The notes: generated by a model from the letters alone, not told the origin. Counted from the first letter of the stretch, positions 8,818-18,050 are shown. The stretch: 64,000 nt of DNA from Pseudomonas sp. LB-090624 (GCF_003205205.1 NZ_QJRL01000001.1:62001-126000); one strand, 5' to 3'. Numbers and translations: made by a program.

Positions 8818-10265
8818 AACCGGCCTTGCACTTGAGCCCGCTGCTGCTGGCCGCACTCATGGCCGGCTGCACCATGGGCCCGGACTTTCTGCGCCCCGAC
8901 ACCCAGGCCCCGCAACAGTGGGCACCGCTGCAAGGCAAGGCAGCGGCCAGCCAGCCACAGGCCGAGCCGCTGGAACTGCGCTGGTGGGAAACCTTCCACG
9001 ATGCACAGCTGAGTGCCTTGATCCAGCGCGTTGCTGAGCGCAACCTCGACTTGCAGATGGCCAGCGCCCGGTTGCTGCAAAGCCGAGCCCTGCGCAGCAC
9101 GGTCGCCGCTGATGAAGTGCCGTCGGTGGATGCGAACGCTGGCTACAGCCGTGCCCGCAACAGTGCCGAAGGCCTGAGCGACCCGTCCGGCAAGGCCGGC
9201 AAAGAGGCCTACAACCTATGGCAGGGTGACTTGGTGGCCGGTTGGGAGCTCGACCTGTGGGGGCGAGTGCGGCGCCAGGTAGAGGCTGCCGATGCCACCG
9301 TCGAAGTGGCAGAGAACGACCGTCGCGGTGTGCTGCTGGCATTGCTGTCGGAAACCGCCGGCAATTACATCCAGCTGCGCGCCGTGCAGCACACCATCGA
9401 TGTGACTCAGGATAACCTCCAGGTCGCCCGGCACAGCCTGAAGCTGTCGCAAGACCGGCAGGCCGAAGGTGTCGCCACCCGGCTTGATGTGGCTCAGGCC
9501 AGCGCCCAGGTTGCCTCGATCGAGTCGCGCCTGCCCAGCCTGGAAGCCCGCCGCGATGACCTGATCAACGCGCTGAGCCTGCTCGCCGCCGAGCCGCCGC
9601 GCAGCCTGCAGGCTGAATTGTTGAAGGAGGGCGAGTTGCCCGCGCCGCAGCAGACGTTCGCCATCGGCTTGCCGTCCGAGCTGGCTGAGCGGCGCCCGGA
9701 CATCCGCCAGGCCGAGGCCCGCCTGCATGCGGCTACTGCCAGCATTGGCGTGGCCGAGGCCGACTTCTACCCGAGCATCCGTTTGTCGGGCAGTGTCGGT
9801 TTCCAGGCCATGCAGCTGTCGGATTTCGGTGGCTGGGATTCGCGCCGGTTTGCCTTCGGCCCGCAGTTGTCGCTGCCAATCTTCGAAGGCGGCCGGCTCA
9901 AGGGCACCCTGGAATTGCGCGAGGCGCAACAGCAGGAAGCCGCGCTGAACTACCGCAAGGTAGTGCTGGGTGCCTGGCATGAAATCGACGATGTGCTACG
10001 CCTGTACAACGCCAGTCAGTTGCGCCGTGATCACCTTGCCGAGGCAGTGCGGCAGAACCGTATCGCCCTGGAAACCGCCCAACGCCAATATGTGGAAGGG
10101 GCGGTGGACTTTCTCAATGTGCTGACGGTGCAAAGTGCCTTGCTGGCCAGCGAGGAGCAGTGGATCGACAGCTCGGCGGCGGTGTCGCAGGCGCTGGTGG
10201 GCTTGTACAAGGCCTTGGGTGGTGGCTGGCAGGCGTTCGACGAACCGTTGGCAAAGAAAGCATGA
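8814..10265 (+). CDS. Outer-membrane efflux lipoprotein (NodT/OprM family)
   Basis: A 483-residue outer-membrane factor. The first 19 residues form a lipoprotein signal with lipobox LMAGC, so Cys19 should be acylated after cleavage. The next residues, TMGPDFLRPD, are typical of the NodT family. The body contains the duplicated OEP repeats, including LVAGWELDLWGRVRRQVEAA, LAERRPDIRQAEARLHAA and VDFLNVLTVQSALLASE. The start overlaps the stop of the adaptor gene, so the pump genes form one transcript. It is distinct from the partial outer-membrane factor at the left edge, so each pump in this region has its own outer-membrane channel. Confidence 0.92.
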   Translation: MKPALHLSPLLLAALMAGCTMGPDFLRPDTQAPQQWAPLQGKAAASQPQAEPLELRWWETFHDAQLSALIQRVAERNLDLQMASARLLQSRALRSTVAADEVPSVDANAGYSRARNSAEGLSDPSGKAGKEAYNLWQGDLVAGWELDLWGRVRRQVEAADATVEVAENDRRGVLLALLSETAGNYIQLRAVQHTIDVTQDNLQVARHSLKLSQDRQAEGVATRLDVAQASAQVASIESRLPSLEARRDDLINALSLLAAEPPRSLQAELLKEGELPAPQQTFAIGLPSELAERRPDIRQAEARLHAATASIGVAEADFYPSIRLSGSVGFQAMQLSDFGGWDSRRFAFGPQLSLPIFEGGRLKGTLELREAQQQEAALNYRKVVLGAWHEIDDVLRLYNASQLRRDHLAEAVRQNRIALETAQRQYVEGAVDFLNVLTVQSALLASEEQWIDSSAAVSQALVGLYKALGGGWQAFDEPLAKKA

Positions 10266-10315
10266 GAGCGGGGGCCGTTCCCCCGGCAATTGTCTTGTTT
10301 ACCTAGGAGGCCCAT

Positions 10316-11110
10316 ATGCACATTTCCCTGAACGGCAAACGCGCGATCGTCAGCGGTTCCACCGCCGGCATAGGCTTGGCCATCGCCATCGGCCTGGCTG
10401 AAGCCGGCGCCGAAGTGGTTCTCAACGGGCGCACCCAATCGCGCGTCGACCAAGCCCTCACCGCCGTGCGCGAACGCCTGCCGCAAGCTCGCATCATTGG
10501 TATCGCTGCCGATCTCGGTAGCAAGGACGGCGCGCAAAAGCTGTTCGACCAGGTGCCGCATACCGACATCCTGATCAACAACCTCGGCATCTTCGAGCCC
10601 AAGCCGTTCTTCGAGATCGAGGATGAAGACTGGCAGCGCTTCTTCGACGTCAACGTGCTCAGCGCCGTGCGCCTGTCGCGGCACTATGCTCAAGGCATGG
10701 CCGAGCGCAAATGGGGGCGGGTGGTGTTCCTGTCCAGCGAGTCGGCGCTGCAGATCCCGACAGAGATGATTCACTACGGCATGACCAAGACCGCACTGCT
10801 GGCGGTGTCCCGCGGCCTGGCCGAAACCCTGGCCGGTACCGGGGTGACGGTGAACTCGGTGTTGCCAGGGCCTACACGCTCGGAAGGTGTAGGAGACTTT
10901 TTTGCCAAGCTGGCCGAAGAGCAGGGCGTGTCGACTGAGGCGCTGGAGGCCAACTTCCTCGCCGAGCACCGGCCGAGCTCGCTGATCAAGCGGCTGGCGA
11001 CGGTGGAAGAAGTGGCCAACATGGTGGTGTACCTGGCATCAATGCAGGCCAGTGCCACCACCGGAGCTGCCTTGCGGGTGGATGGCGGGGTGCTGCGCTC
11101 CATCGCCTGA
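10316..11110 (+). CDS. Short-chain dehydrogenase/reductase
   Basis: A 264-residue classical SDR enzyme using NAD(P)H. The cofactor loop is GSTAGIGLAIA near residues 13-22, the NNLG segment is present (INNLGIF), and the catalytic pair is in SSESALQIPTEMIHYGMTK, giving Ser, Tyr and Lys at the expected spacing. A strong ribosome site (AGGAGG) stands 6-7 bases before the ATG. It lies 50 bases after the efflux lipoprotein and may be co-transcribed with the pump, possibly acting on a compound the pump handles; this is inference. The substrate is not predictable. Confidence 0.88.
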   Translation: MHISLNGKRAIVSGSTAGIGLAIAIGLAEAGAEVVLNGRTQSRVDQALTAVRERLPQARIIGIAADLGSKDGAQKLFDQVPHTDILINNLGIFEPKPFFEIEDEDWQRFFDVNVLSAVRLSRHYAQGMAERKWGRVVFLSSESALQIPTEMIHYGMTKTALLAVSRGLAETLAGTGVTVNSVLPGPTRSEGVGDFFAKLAEEQGVSTEALEANFLAEHRPSSLIKRLATVEEVANMVVYLASMQASATTGAALRVDGGVLRSIA

Positions 11111-11117
11111 GTCTGTA

Positions 11118-11165
11118 CTGCCTGTACTCGCCCTCTCGCTGGCAAGCCGAGGCCGGTACAGGCAG
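11118..11165. terminator. Candidate bidirectional terminator between convergent SDR genes
   Basis: The inverted repeat CTGCCTGTAC (11118-11127) and GTACAGGCAG (11156-11165) has a 28-base loop and lies in the 63-base gap between two convergent genes. There is no T tract, so the call rests on position and symmetry. Confidence 0.35.
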
Positions 11166-11173
11166 CCTAAAAC

Positions 11174-11986
11174 TCAGAGCGGGCGCAGCAGGCCAAAGCG
11201 CTTGCGCAGTGCCCAGTCCAGCAACCGCCGCGGCAGCAAGCGGGCCATCAACGGCAATGCCGTACTGCCATTGCCCAACCGCACCAGCGCCGGTACCGGC
11301 GACTTGCCCACCGCTGCCAACACCCCTTGGGCAAACACCGCCGCCGAAGTCGGCCTGTCCTGGGACGCCCTGGCCCTTGCCTGCACATGTTCTCGCAACG
11401 GCCACCACGCTGAATCCGCTGCCAGTACCTGCTCGGCCTGGCGCTGCGCATTGCTGGCGAACTGCGAGGCAATCGCCCCAGGCTGGACTTCCATCACCTG
11501 CACACCGAACGGCGCCAGCTCCAGGCGCAAGGCATCGCTCAGGGCATGCACCGCCGCTTTCGAGGCGCAGTAGGCGCCAGCGAACGGGGTGACCAATACG
11601 CCGGAAACGCTGCCGATGTTCACCACCAGGCCGCGTGAGCGGCGCAGCAGTGGGAACAGTGCCCGGGTAACGCCTACCACGGCGAACACGTTGGTTTCGA
11701 ACTGCTGGCGCAGGGCGTCGACGCCACCATCGAGCAATGGGCCCATGGCACCGTAGCCGGCGTTGTTGATCAGGATATCGAGGGTTTCCAGCTCCTCTGC
11801 CAGGCGGGCCAGCGCCTCACCGTCGTTGACATCCAGCTGCCGGGCGGTGTAGCCGGCAGCACTCAGTTGCTCGACATCCTCAGGCTTGCGGGCGGTGGCC
11901 CAGACTCGGTGGCCGGCATCGCGGAAGGCGTCGGCCAGGGCGCGGCCGATGCCGCTGGAGCAACCGGTGATCAGGACGTTGGGCAT
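11174..11986 (-). CDS. Short-chain dehydrogenase/reductase
   Basis: A 270-residue SDR with TGCSSGIGRALADAF at residues 8-22 (cofactor binding), INNAGYGAMG, a catalytic Ser in NIGSVSG and YCASKAA carrying the catalytic Tyr and Lys. The C-terminal part (VMEVQPGAIASQFASNA) is of the type seen in oxidoreductases acting on retinol- or steroid-like substrates, but substrate identity cannot be deduced. It converges with the preceding SDR and only distantly resembles it, so it is not a recent duplicate. Confidence 0.87.
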   Translation of the reverse strand: MPNVLITGCSSGIGRALADAFRDAGHRVWATARKPEDVEQLSAAGYTARQLDVNDGEALARLAEELETLDILINNAGYGAMGPLLDGGVDALRQQFETNVFAVVGVTRALFPLLRRSRGLVVNIGSVSGVLVTPFAGAYCASKAAVHALSDALRLELAPFGVQVMEVQPGAIASQFASNAQRQAEQVLAADSAWWPLREHVQARARASQDRPTSAAVFAQGVLAAVGKSPVPALVRLGNGSTALPLMARLLPRRLLDWALRKRFGLLRPL

Positions 11987-12056
11987 GCTAGTGGCCTGTT
12001 GTCATGGAGGATTGTTTGTTTCCTGTGTCGGCCTCTACGTGGGCATAGGCAACACA

Positions 12057-12521
12057 TCAATTGGCAAATGTACCTTGCAGATGCTCAGCCCGAAACTCCA
12101 GGGTCTGAGGCCGGTAGCCGGAACGCAATGGCGGCAATGGCAGGCAGTCTTTCCATTCGGCCCCTGGCTGCAATTCACCCGGCCCACGGTATCGCGGTGC
12201 ATTGTAGGTGTTCTCGGCCAGATTCACGGTATCGCCCGGTGCATATGCCGCCACGCGCCAGCGCAGGTCGGTAAGCGGCACGTCGTTGCCGTTCTTCATG
12301 CGTACCTGCAGAGCGCGGTCGGCAGGGCAGTGTTCCGGGGCGTAGGCCAGGCGCAGGTCCAGGCGTGCCAGTCGGCTGCTTTCGCGGCTGTCTTGCCAAA
12401 CTACGAACAAGGCCACCAGGCCCAGGCCACACACGGCCGCCAGGGAGATCGGAAGAGCCTTGGCTGGATGACGCAACAACAACACCAGCCAGGTGAGGAT
12501 CAGCAGGGCACCGATCAGCAT
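12057..12521 (-). CDS. Small inner-membrane protein of unknown function
   Basis: A 154-residue protein with two hydrophobic segments at the N-terminus (about residues 2-16 and 22-43) and a hydrophilic domain of about 110 residues. That domain has a charged, beta-rich look, with VRMKNGNDVPLTDLRWRVAAY and regularly spaced Trp and Tyr. This resembles short Pseudomonas proteins loosely annotated as multidrug transporter components, but no transport motif is visible and I would not assign transport. It lies between an SDR gene and a divergently oriented orphan gene. GAGG stands about 10 bases upstream of the ATG. Confidence 0.65.
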   Translation of the reverse strand: MLIGALLILTWLVLLLRHPAKALPISLAAVCGLGLVALFVVWQDSRESSRLARLDLRLAYAPEHCPADRALQVRMKNGNDVPLTDLRWRVAAYAPGDTVNLAENTYNAPRYRGPGELQPGAEWKDCLPLPPLRSGYRPQTLEFRAEHLQGTFAN

Positions 12522-12690
12522 CGCGTAATCGCCTCATTCGCGCGGATGGAAGGCTAAAGCCTATCGAGAACCCAGCGGTCATGTCACCGGTGAGTCCCTA
12601 GGCCAGAAGCCAGACCTCGTATTCCTGCGAGTAGTGGAAAGGGTACATCCATTTTAGATTCCGCCATGCCTATTCAAAAGGAGCATGGTC

Positions 12691-13143
12691 ATGAATGACA
12701 TATCGGTTGAGCAAAAGCATGTGCAGGACATGAAAAGAACGCCCGCCAAGGGCACAGTTACAGCCGTCATCAGCCTTGCGGGCCAAACGGAGGATTTCGT
12801 TTCGCAGGGCGTGGATTTCGGGAGCACTGAACAATACGCGTGGTTGTATGCGTACAAGGGGCAGGCCGATGATGCGGACGTCTACATTGACTTCGACCTG
12901 GAATTGCAGGAGGGGGTGAGGGATGTCGTTATCAGCGGTGAGGGCAACCGGGCGGTTGTTCACAAGCGCGGCACAACCTATGGCGGCTATGCGAAATCTG
13001 GGCGTATCCGGAAACTCGAATTGACCGCCACCAGCATAAAGGCTGAAGCCTTCGAATTTGAAGGAGAGGACGATTTGCAGCGCCCTTTCAGGGTGGTGGG
13101 TGGCCCATTCGAAATCTACGTCATAGGCCCGAGCGTTGAATGA
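12691..13143 (+). CDS. Orphan hypothetical protein
   Basis: A 150-residue protein that I do not recognise. It is acidic and likely beta-rich (WLYAYKGQADDADVYIDFDL, FRVVGGPFEIYVIG) with no signal peptide or membrane segment. The start at 12691 is preferred over the ATG six bases earlier because AAAGGAG lies at 12677-12683, a 7-base spacing to 12691 and too close to the earlier ATG. It stands alone between divergent and convergent neighbours. The sequence before it (12522-12684) contains no other gene. It could be a recent acquisition, but codon use does not clearly stand out. Confidence 0.7.
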   Translation: MNDISVEQKHVQDMKRTPAKGTVTAVISLAGQTEDFVSQGVDFGSTEQYAWLYAYKGQADDADVYIDFDLELQEGVRDVVISGEGNRAVVHKRGTTYGGYAKSGRIRKLELTATSIKAEAFEFEGEDDLQRPFRVVGGPFEIYVIGPSVE

Positions 13144-13148
13144 GCAGG

Positions 13149-13175
13149 CTCGCCCCTGGTCGGCCCAGGGGCGAG
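13149..13175. terminator. Hairpin at the end of the alginate operon
   Basis: CTCGCCCCTGG (13149-13159) pairs with CCAGGGGCGAG (13165-13175) across a 5-base loop. It lies in the 39-base gap between the converging orphan gene and algA, so it could terminate both transcripts. No clear T tract is present on either strand. Confidence 0.55.
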
Positions 13176-13182
13176 TCAGCAC

Positions 13183-14637
13183 TTACTGCGCGATGGTCTT
13201 CACCGAAACGCCGCGCTCGATGGGTGTGGACGTACGCCCATACACGTCCTCGAAGCGCTCGATGTCATCCTCGCCCAGGTAGCTGCCGGACTGTACTTCG
13301 ATGATTTCCAGCGGGATCTTGCCCGGGTTGCGCAAACGGTGCACCGAGGCAATCGGGATGTAGGTCGACTGGTTCTCGGTCAACAGGAACACGTTTTCGT
13401 CACAGGTCACCTCGGCCGTGCCGGACACCACGATCCAGTGCTCGGCGCGGTGGTGGTGCATCTGCAGCGACAGGCTGGCACCCGGCTTGACGGTGATGTG
13501 CTTGACCTGGAAACGGCCGCCCATGTCCACCGAGTCGTACGAGCCCCACGGGCGATAGACTTCCAGGTGGTTCTGGGTTTCGGTGCGGCCCTGCTCGTCG
13601 AGGGTCTTGACCATCTGCTTGACGCCCTGGACCTTGTCCTTGTGGGCAATCATCATCGCGTCCTTGGTCTCGACTACCACGATGTTTTCCAGGCCAATCA
13701 CCGACACCAGCTTGCCGTTGCCGTGGATCATGCAGTTGTGGCTGTCCTGCACCACCACGTCGCCCTTGGTAACGTTGCCGTTGTCGTCTTTCTCGTGCAC
13801 TTCCCACAGCGACGACCAGCAGCCGACATCGCTCCAGCCGGCCGACATCGGCACCACACAGGCACGCTGGGTCTTTTCCATTACCGCGTAGTCGATGGAG
13901 TTGTCCGGGCAGCAGGCGAAGGTGGCTTCGTCGATGCTCAGCACATCGCCGTCTTCTTCACTGCGCTCCAGGGCCAGCACGCAGGTGTCATAGATGTCGC
14001 CATCGTGCTTTTTCAGCTCCTCGAGGAAACGGCTGGCGCGGAACAGGAACATGCCGCTGTTCCAGAAATAACCACCGGCCTGGACGAACTCGGCGGCGCG
14101 TTTTTCGTCGGGCTTTTCGACGAACTGCGCAACCCGCGCCACGCCTTCGGGCAGCAGCGCATCCTGGCTGGAACGGATGTAGCCGTAGCCGGTTTCCGGT
14201 TTGGTTGCCGGCACACCGAACAACACCATCTCGCCACGCTCGGCGGCCACGGTGGCCAGGGCCAGGGCACGTTGCAGCGCCTTCTGGTCATCGATCACGT
14301 GGTCGGCAGGCAGCACCAGCATCAGATCGTCGCGGCCTTCGTTGACCAGCTTCATCGCTGCCATGGCCACGGCCGGCGCGGTGTTACGGCCGAACGGCTC
14401 CATCAGGATGCCCTGGGTTTCCAGCTTCAGCGCGGCCAGCTGCTCCTGGACGATGAACTTGTGGTCCTTGTTGCAGACCACGATCGGCGTGTCCATGCCC
14501 TCGAACACCAGGCGCTCGATGGTTTGCTGGAACAGGGTGTGTTCGCCGGTCAGGGCGAGGAACTGCTTGGGGAACTGCTTGCGCGACAGAGGCCACAGAC
14601 GCGAACCGCTACCACCAGAAAGAATTACCGGGATCAT
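13183..14637 (-). CDS. algA: Bifunctional mannose-6-phosphate isomerase / GDP-mannose pyrophosphorylase
   Basis: A 484-residue type II PMI-GMP enzyme. It makes mannose-6-phosphate from fructose-6-phosphate and later joins mannose-1-phosphate to GTP, yielding GDP-mannose for alginate. The N-terminal nucleotidyltransferase has the signature GGSGSRLWPLSRKQFPKQF (about residues 7-25) and FVEKP. The C-terminal isomerase domain has QMHHHRAEHW, with metal-binding histidines. An ATG one codon earlier (14640) is possible; MIPVILSGG is the usual N-terminus. It is the last gene of the alginate operon, as in P. aeruginosa. Confidence 0.97.
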   Translation of the reverse strand: MIPVILSGGSGSRLWPLSRKQFPKQFLALTGEHTLFQQTIERLVFEGMDTPIVVCNKDHKFIVQEQLAALKLETQGILMEPFGRNTAPAVAMAAMKLVNEGRDDLMLVLPADHVIDDQKALQRALALATVAAERGEMVLFGVPATKPETGYGYIRSSQDALLPEGVARVAQFVEKPDEKRAAEFVQAGGYFWNSGMFLFRASRFLEELKKHDGDIYDTCVLALERSEEDGDVLSIDEATFACCPDNSIDYAVMEKTQRACVVPMSAGWSDVGCWSSLWEVHEKDDNGNVTKGDVVVQDSHNCMIHGNGKLVSVIGLENIVVVETKDAMMIAHKDKVQGVKQMVKTLDEQGRTETQNHLEVYRPWGSYDSVDMGGRFQVKHITVKPGASLSLQMHHHRAEHWIVVSGTAEVTCDENVFLLTENQSTYIPIASVHRLRNPGKIPLEIIEVQSGSYLGEDDIERFEDVYGRTSTPIERGVSVKTIAQ

Positions 14638-14672
14638 CATGTTTCTCCAATAGTCGTTTAGAGGCAGGGGAA

Positions 14673-15320
14673 TCAGTTGCTAGCCACGGGGCGAGTTACC
14701 CACACCGGCGACAAGGCGTTGCCGGAACCCGTTACGTACAGCACTGCGGCTTCGCCGCGCTCCAGGGCGACGGGTTTCACGTCACCCACTTTCTTGTCTC
14801 CTTGGTACAGCGCCAGGCTGACTTTGACCGGGTTGATTTCGCGCTCACCACGGCCGTTGGCGGCCACCGGCTTGACCACTTCGGTCTTGCCGTCGGCGGT
14901 TTTCAGGGTCAGCTGCTGGTCGCTCAGGTTCTGCACGCGCACCAGGGCTTTCTGCTTGTTCTTGAATGGCGGTTCTTCGATCAGCTGCGGGTTGCCGCTG
15001 CTGCTGTTGACCAGGGTGTAGTACTTGTCCGAGGCCAGCTTGACCGGCACGCTCTTGCCACCGACCTGGGCGGTGTAGTCACCGCCCGGCAGGAAGCTGA
15101 AGTCGCTGCTGGCCTGGGCGCCCACCTGTTTGATCTGGGTGTTGCCGACCGAGGCCGCAGCCGGGGCGCTGGCCGCGTTGTACAGGCGCACGAACGTCGA
15201 ACCCTTCGGCGCGCTTGGGCCATACAGTGCGGCGTCGGCGCCGGCGAAGGCCTGCATCGAAGCAAGGGAAAGGCCGGCCGCGAGGGTGAGGGCTTTGGCA
15301 ATGGAAGTCTTGGTAGTCAT
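14673..15320 (-). CDS. algF: Alginate O-acetylation protein AlgF
   Basis: A 215-residue periplasmic protein needed for O-acetylation of alginate together with AlgI and AlgJ. A signal peptide ends around residue 26 (SMQAFAG/ADAALYG). The mature part has the AlgF start YGPSAPKGSTFVRLYNA and a beta-rich body. I took the ATG at 15320: GAGAGGAA precedes it at good spacing, whereas the ATG at 15326 lies directly against that site. The gene sits between algJ (20 bases) and algA (35 bases) and belongs to the acetylation end of the operon. Confidence 0.95.
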   Translation of the reverse strand: MTTKTSIAKALTLAAGLSLASMQAFAGADAALYGPSAPKGSTFVRLYNAASAPAAASVGNTQIKQVGAQASSDFSFLPGGDYTAQVGGKSVPVKLASDKYYTLVNSSSGNPQLIEEPPFKNKQKALVRVQNLSDQQLTLKTADGKTEVVKPVAANGRGEREINPVKVSLALYQGDKKVGDVKPVALERGEAAVLYVTGSGNALSPVWVTRPVASN

Positions 15321-15340
15321 GTGCATTTCCTCTCTATCAA

Positions 15341-16498
15341 TCAGTGGTCTGTCCGGGTGGACGACAGGGCCAGGTTTTCTTCGGATTTACGGGAGTTTTT
15401 CAGCTGCGCGATCCACTGCGGATCGAAGCTGCTGAGGTCGTTTTTCATTGGCAGATAACGTTCGGGGAATTCCCACACCACGACTTGTGGCGCGGCGTTC
15501 TTGAAGGCGTCGCTTTGCAGGTACTTGAGCATTGGCAGCAGCGGACCGTGGCCGTCTTCGGCGTAGTTGGCGATGTCGCTGTGCAGCGCCTGCTGCAGTG
15601 CGCCCAGGAAGTTCCAGTGCGGGTTGGCGCTGTAGCTGGTACCTACCAGGGCGACCGGGATCTGGGTGTCGGCGAACAGGGCATCGTCGCTTTCGCCTTC
15701 GCTCTCGGCTGGCCGCGTTGTGCGTTGCTGCAGGTTGTCGGGGCTCGGCAGCAGGTTGCTGAACAGCGGGTCCAGGGGCAGGAAGTTGGTCAGGTCGCCT
15801 TTGTAAGGGGCGGTGTTGCCGGCCTCGGTGATGAAGGTTTGCGGGGCGCCATTGAGCAGGTTCTGGCGGCTGACCGCTTCGGCCAGTGCCTGCGCCGCCA
15901 CTTCGGCGCCCATCGGTGTCCAGTGGGTGTCGGTGCGCAGGAACACCTGGCCGCGGGCCTTCGCTTGCTCCAGCGGGGCCATCAGGTCAGGGGCGAAGAC
16001 GTTGGCCTGGCGTGCCTGGGCATGGAACTGGTTGTACAGATCTTCATGCAGGCTGGCAGGCTGTTCCTTGCCGACGTACTCGGCATAGACCCGTGCCTTG
16101 GCCGGTACGATCGCCAGCACCAGCTGGCTGCCGTGTTGCTGCAAGGTGTCGCGTACGCCACGGATCAACGCCAGGTTTTCCTGCATCAACTGCTCGGCAC
16201 CGGCGGTGGGCTTGAACTCTTCGTCGCTGAACAGCCACTGGTCACGGCCCAGCACCACGCCGGGACGGCCTTCGTTGAACAGCTTGAAGTCCATCGCCGC
16301 CCACAGGTTGGTGCCCAGGCGCTTGATCGGGAACTCAGCGTCGTAGTGGGTCTCGGCAGCCTTGGCCAGCTTGCCGTTGAGCAAGGTCATCTGCTCGGTG
16401 CGCTGGAAGCTCTGCAGGCCACCGGTGGACCAGGCGCCCATGCCAACCAGCAGGCCGAGGAACGACAGCGAATAGGTAATGCGTAATGTCCGGGTCAT
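15341..16498 (-). CDS. algJ: Alginate O-acetyltransferase AlgJ
   Basis: A 385-residue type II membrane or periplasmic SGNH-like acetyltransferase of the AlgX/AlgJ family. The N-terminal hydrophobic segment (about residues 7-25) acts as signal anchor. The catalytic elements are visible: DTHWTPMGAE supplies the Asp-His pair and VALVGTSYSANPHWNF supplies the nucleophilic serine. It works with AlgI, which passes acetyl groups across the membrane, and with AlgF. The gene starts 10 bases after the algI stop and ends 20 bases before algF. Confidence 0.96.
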   Translation of the reverse strand: MTRTLRITYSLSFLGLLVGMGAWSTGGLQSFQRTEQMTLLNGKLAKAAETHYDAEFPIKRLGTNLWAAMDFKLFNEGRPGVVLGRDQWLFSDEEFKPTAGAEQLMQENLALIRGVRDTLQQHGSQLVLAIVPAKARVYAEYVGKEQPASLHEDLYNQFHAQARQANVFAPDLMAPLEQAKARGQVFLRTDTHWTPMGAEVAAQALAEAVSRQNLLNGAPQTFITEAGNTAPYKGDLTNFLPLDPLFSNLLPSPDNLQQRTTRPAESEGESDDALFADTQIPVALVGTSYSANPHWNFLGALQQALHSDIANYAEDGHGPLLPMLKYLQSDAFKNAAPQVVVWEFPERYLPMKNDLSSFDPQWIAQLKNSRKSEENLALSSTRTDH

Positions 16499-16508
16499 GT
16501 CATCAACC

Positions 16509-17966
16509 TCAGAACTGGAAGTAAAGGAACGGCGAGTAGCTCTGCGCCGAAAGCTTGAGGATCGAGGCCACGAACAGCAGCAGCACCAGCGCGCGGGTCA
16601 TTACCCGGGTCCAGTCCAGGCCGAGCGAGCCGTCGCTGTTGATTTGCACCGGGGTGGCCTTGGGGGTCGGCTTGGCGTTGCGGTAGAAATCGCGCAGCCC
16701 AAAGAACGCCAGGGTGAGGTAGGCGATCACCAGGGTGGCGACCTGCAGACCGGTCAGCTGGGCGCGGTTGAGTTCTGACAGCTGCCAGTCGCCGAAGCTG
16801 AACATGGCGCCATACATGCGTGCGGCGACGTGCAGGTTCTCGGCGCGGAAGATCACCCAACCGACCACCACCAGCAGGAAGGTGAAGGCCCACTTCACCG
16901 GGTTGAAGCGCTGTGGGTTGGTGTCGATGCCCAGCGCACGCTCGATGGCCAGCCACATGCCGTGCCAGGCGCCCCAGATGATGTAGGTGAAGTTGGCGCC
17001 GTGCCACAGGCCGCCCAGCAGCATGGTCAGGAACAGGTTGCGGTAGGTGTTGAAGGTGCCTTTGCGGTTACCGCCCAGGGTGATGTACAGGTAGTCGCGC
17101 AGCCAGGTCGACAGGCTGATGTGCCAGCGCCGCCAGAACTCGGTGATCGACTGGCTGATGTACGGCTGCTTGAAGTTTTCCATGAAACGGAAGCCCATCA
17201 TCAAGCCCAGACCGATGGCCATGTCGCTGTAACCGCTGAAGTCGAAGTACAGCTGCGCGCTGTAGGCCAGTGCGCCGAGCCAGGCGTCGCCGGTAGTCGG
17301 GTTTTGCAGGGCGAAACAATGGTCGGCTACGACCGCCAGGGTGTCGGCGATGAACACTTTCTTGATGAAGCCCTGCATGAAGCGGGTGCAGCCTTCGGAG
17401 AACTTGTCCAGGGTGTGGGTACGGTTGTTGAACTGGTCGACCAGGTCCTTGAAGCGCAGCACGGGGCCGGCGATCAGGTGCGGGAAGATCGCCACGAACG
17501 CCGCGAAGTCGATCAGGTTGCGGGTGGCCGGGGTGTCGCCGCGGTACACGTCGATGATGTAGCTGATCGACTCGAAGATGTAGAACGAGATACCGATCGG
17601 TAGCAGCACGTGGGTCAGGATGAACGGCTCCAGGCCAAACGAACTGATGATCGCGTTGAGGCTGTCGACGCCGAAGTTGGCGTACTTGAAGTAGCCGAGG
17701 ATTGCCAGGTCGACACCTACGCCGAGCAGCAGCCAACGCTGCGCCGGCTTGGTGCGCACGCCGGCGGCACCGACTTTCAGGCCGATCCAGTAGTTCCACA
17801 GGGTGACCCCGGCGAACAGGGCCAGGAAGTCCACCCGCCACCAGGCATAGAAGATGTAGCTGGCGATCAGCAGCAGCAGGTTGCGATAACGTTGCCCGCT
17901 CAAGTAGTACAGGCCGAGGAATATCGGCAAGAACAGGAACAGGAACACGTTGGACGAGAAGACCAT
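16509..17966 (-). CDS. algI: Alginate O-acetyltransferase AlgI (MBOAT)
   Basis: A 485-residue multi-pass MBOAT protein that moves acetyl groups across the inner membrane for alginate acetylation. It begins MVFSSNVFLFLFLPIFLGLYY and has many hydrophobic segments. The MBOAT signature region FWRRWHISLSTWLRDYLYI is present, with the conserved histidine in GGLWHGANFTYIIWGAWHG. AGGAG lies 7 bases before the ATG at 17966; the longer in-frame reading to 18107 runs into the repeat region and is not used. It is preceded by a 196-base gap with a REP pair, the longest gap inside the operon. Confidence 0.96.
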   Translation of the reverse strand: MVFSSNVFLFLFLPIFLGLYYLSGQRYRNLLLLIASYIFYAWWRVDFLALFAGVTLWNYWIGLKVGAAGVRTKPAQRWLLLGVGVDLAILGYFKYANFGVDSLNAIISSFGLEPFILTHVLLPIGISFYIFESISYIIDVYRGDTPATRNLIDFAAFVAIFPHLIAGPVLRFKDLVDQFNNRTHTLDKFSEGCTRFMQGFIKKVFIADTLAVVADHCFALQNPTTGDAWLGALAYSAQLYFDFSGYSDMAIGLGLMMGFRFMENFKQPYISQSITEFWRRWHISLSTWLRDYLYITLGGNRKGTFNTYRNLFLTMLLGGLWHGANFTYIIWGAWHGMWLAIERALGIDTNPQRFNPVKWAFTFLLVVVGWVIFRAENLHVAARMYGAMFSFGDWQLSELNRAQLTGLQVATLVIAYLTLAFFGLRDFYRNAKPTPKATPVQINSDGSLGLDWTRVMTRALVLLLFVASILKLSAQSYSPFLYFQF

Positions 17967-18050
17967 CCCGGTTCTCCTAATTTGTTCACAGCATCCAGGG
18001 CAAAGCGCCCCCCAAACCCCCCAGCAAATAACTGGAAGGCAATTAGGTCC

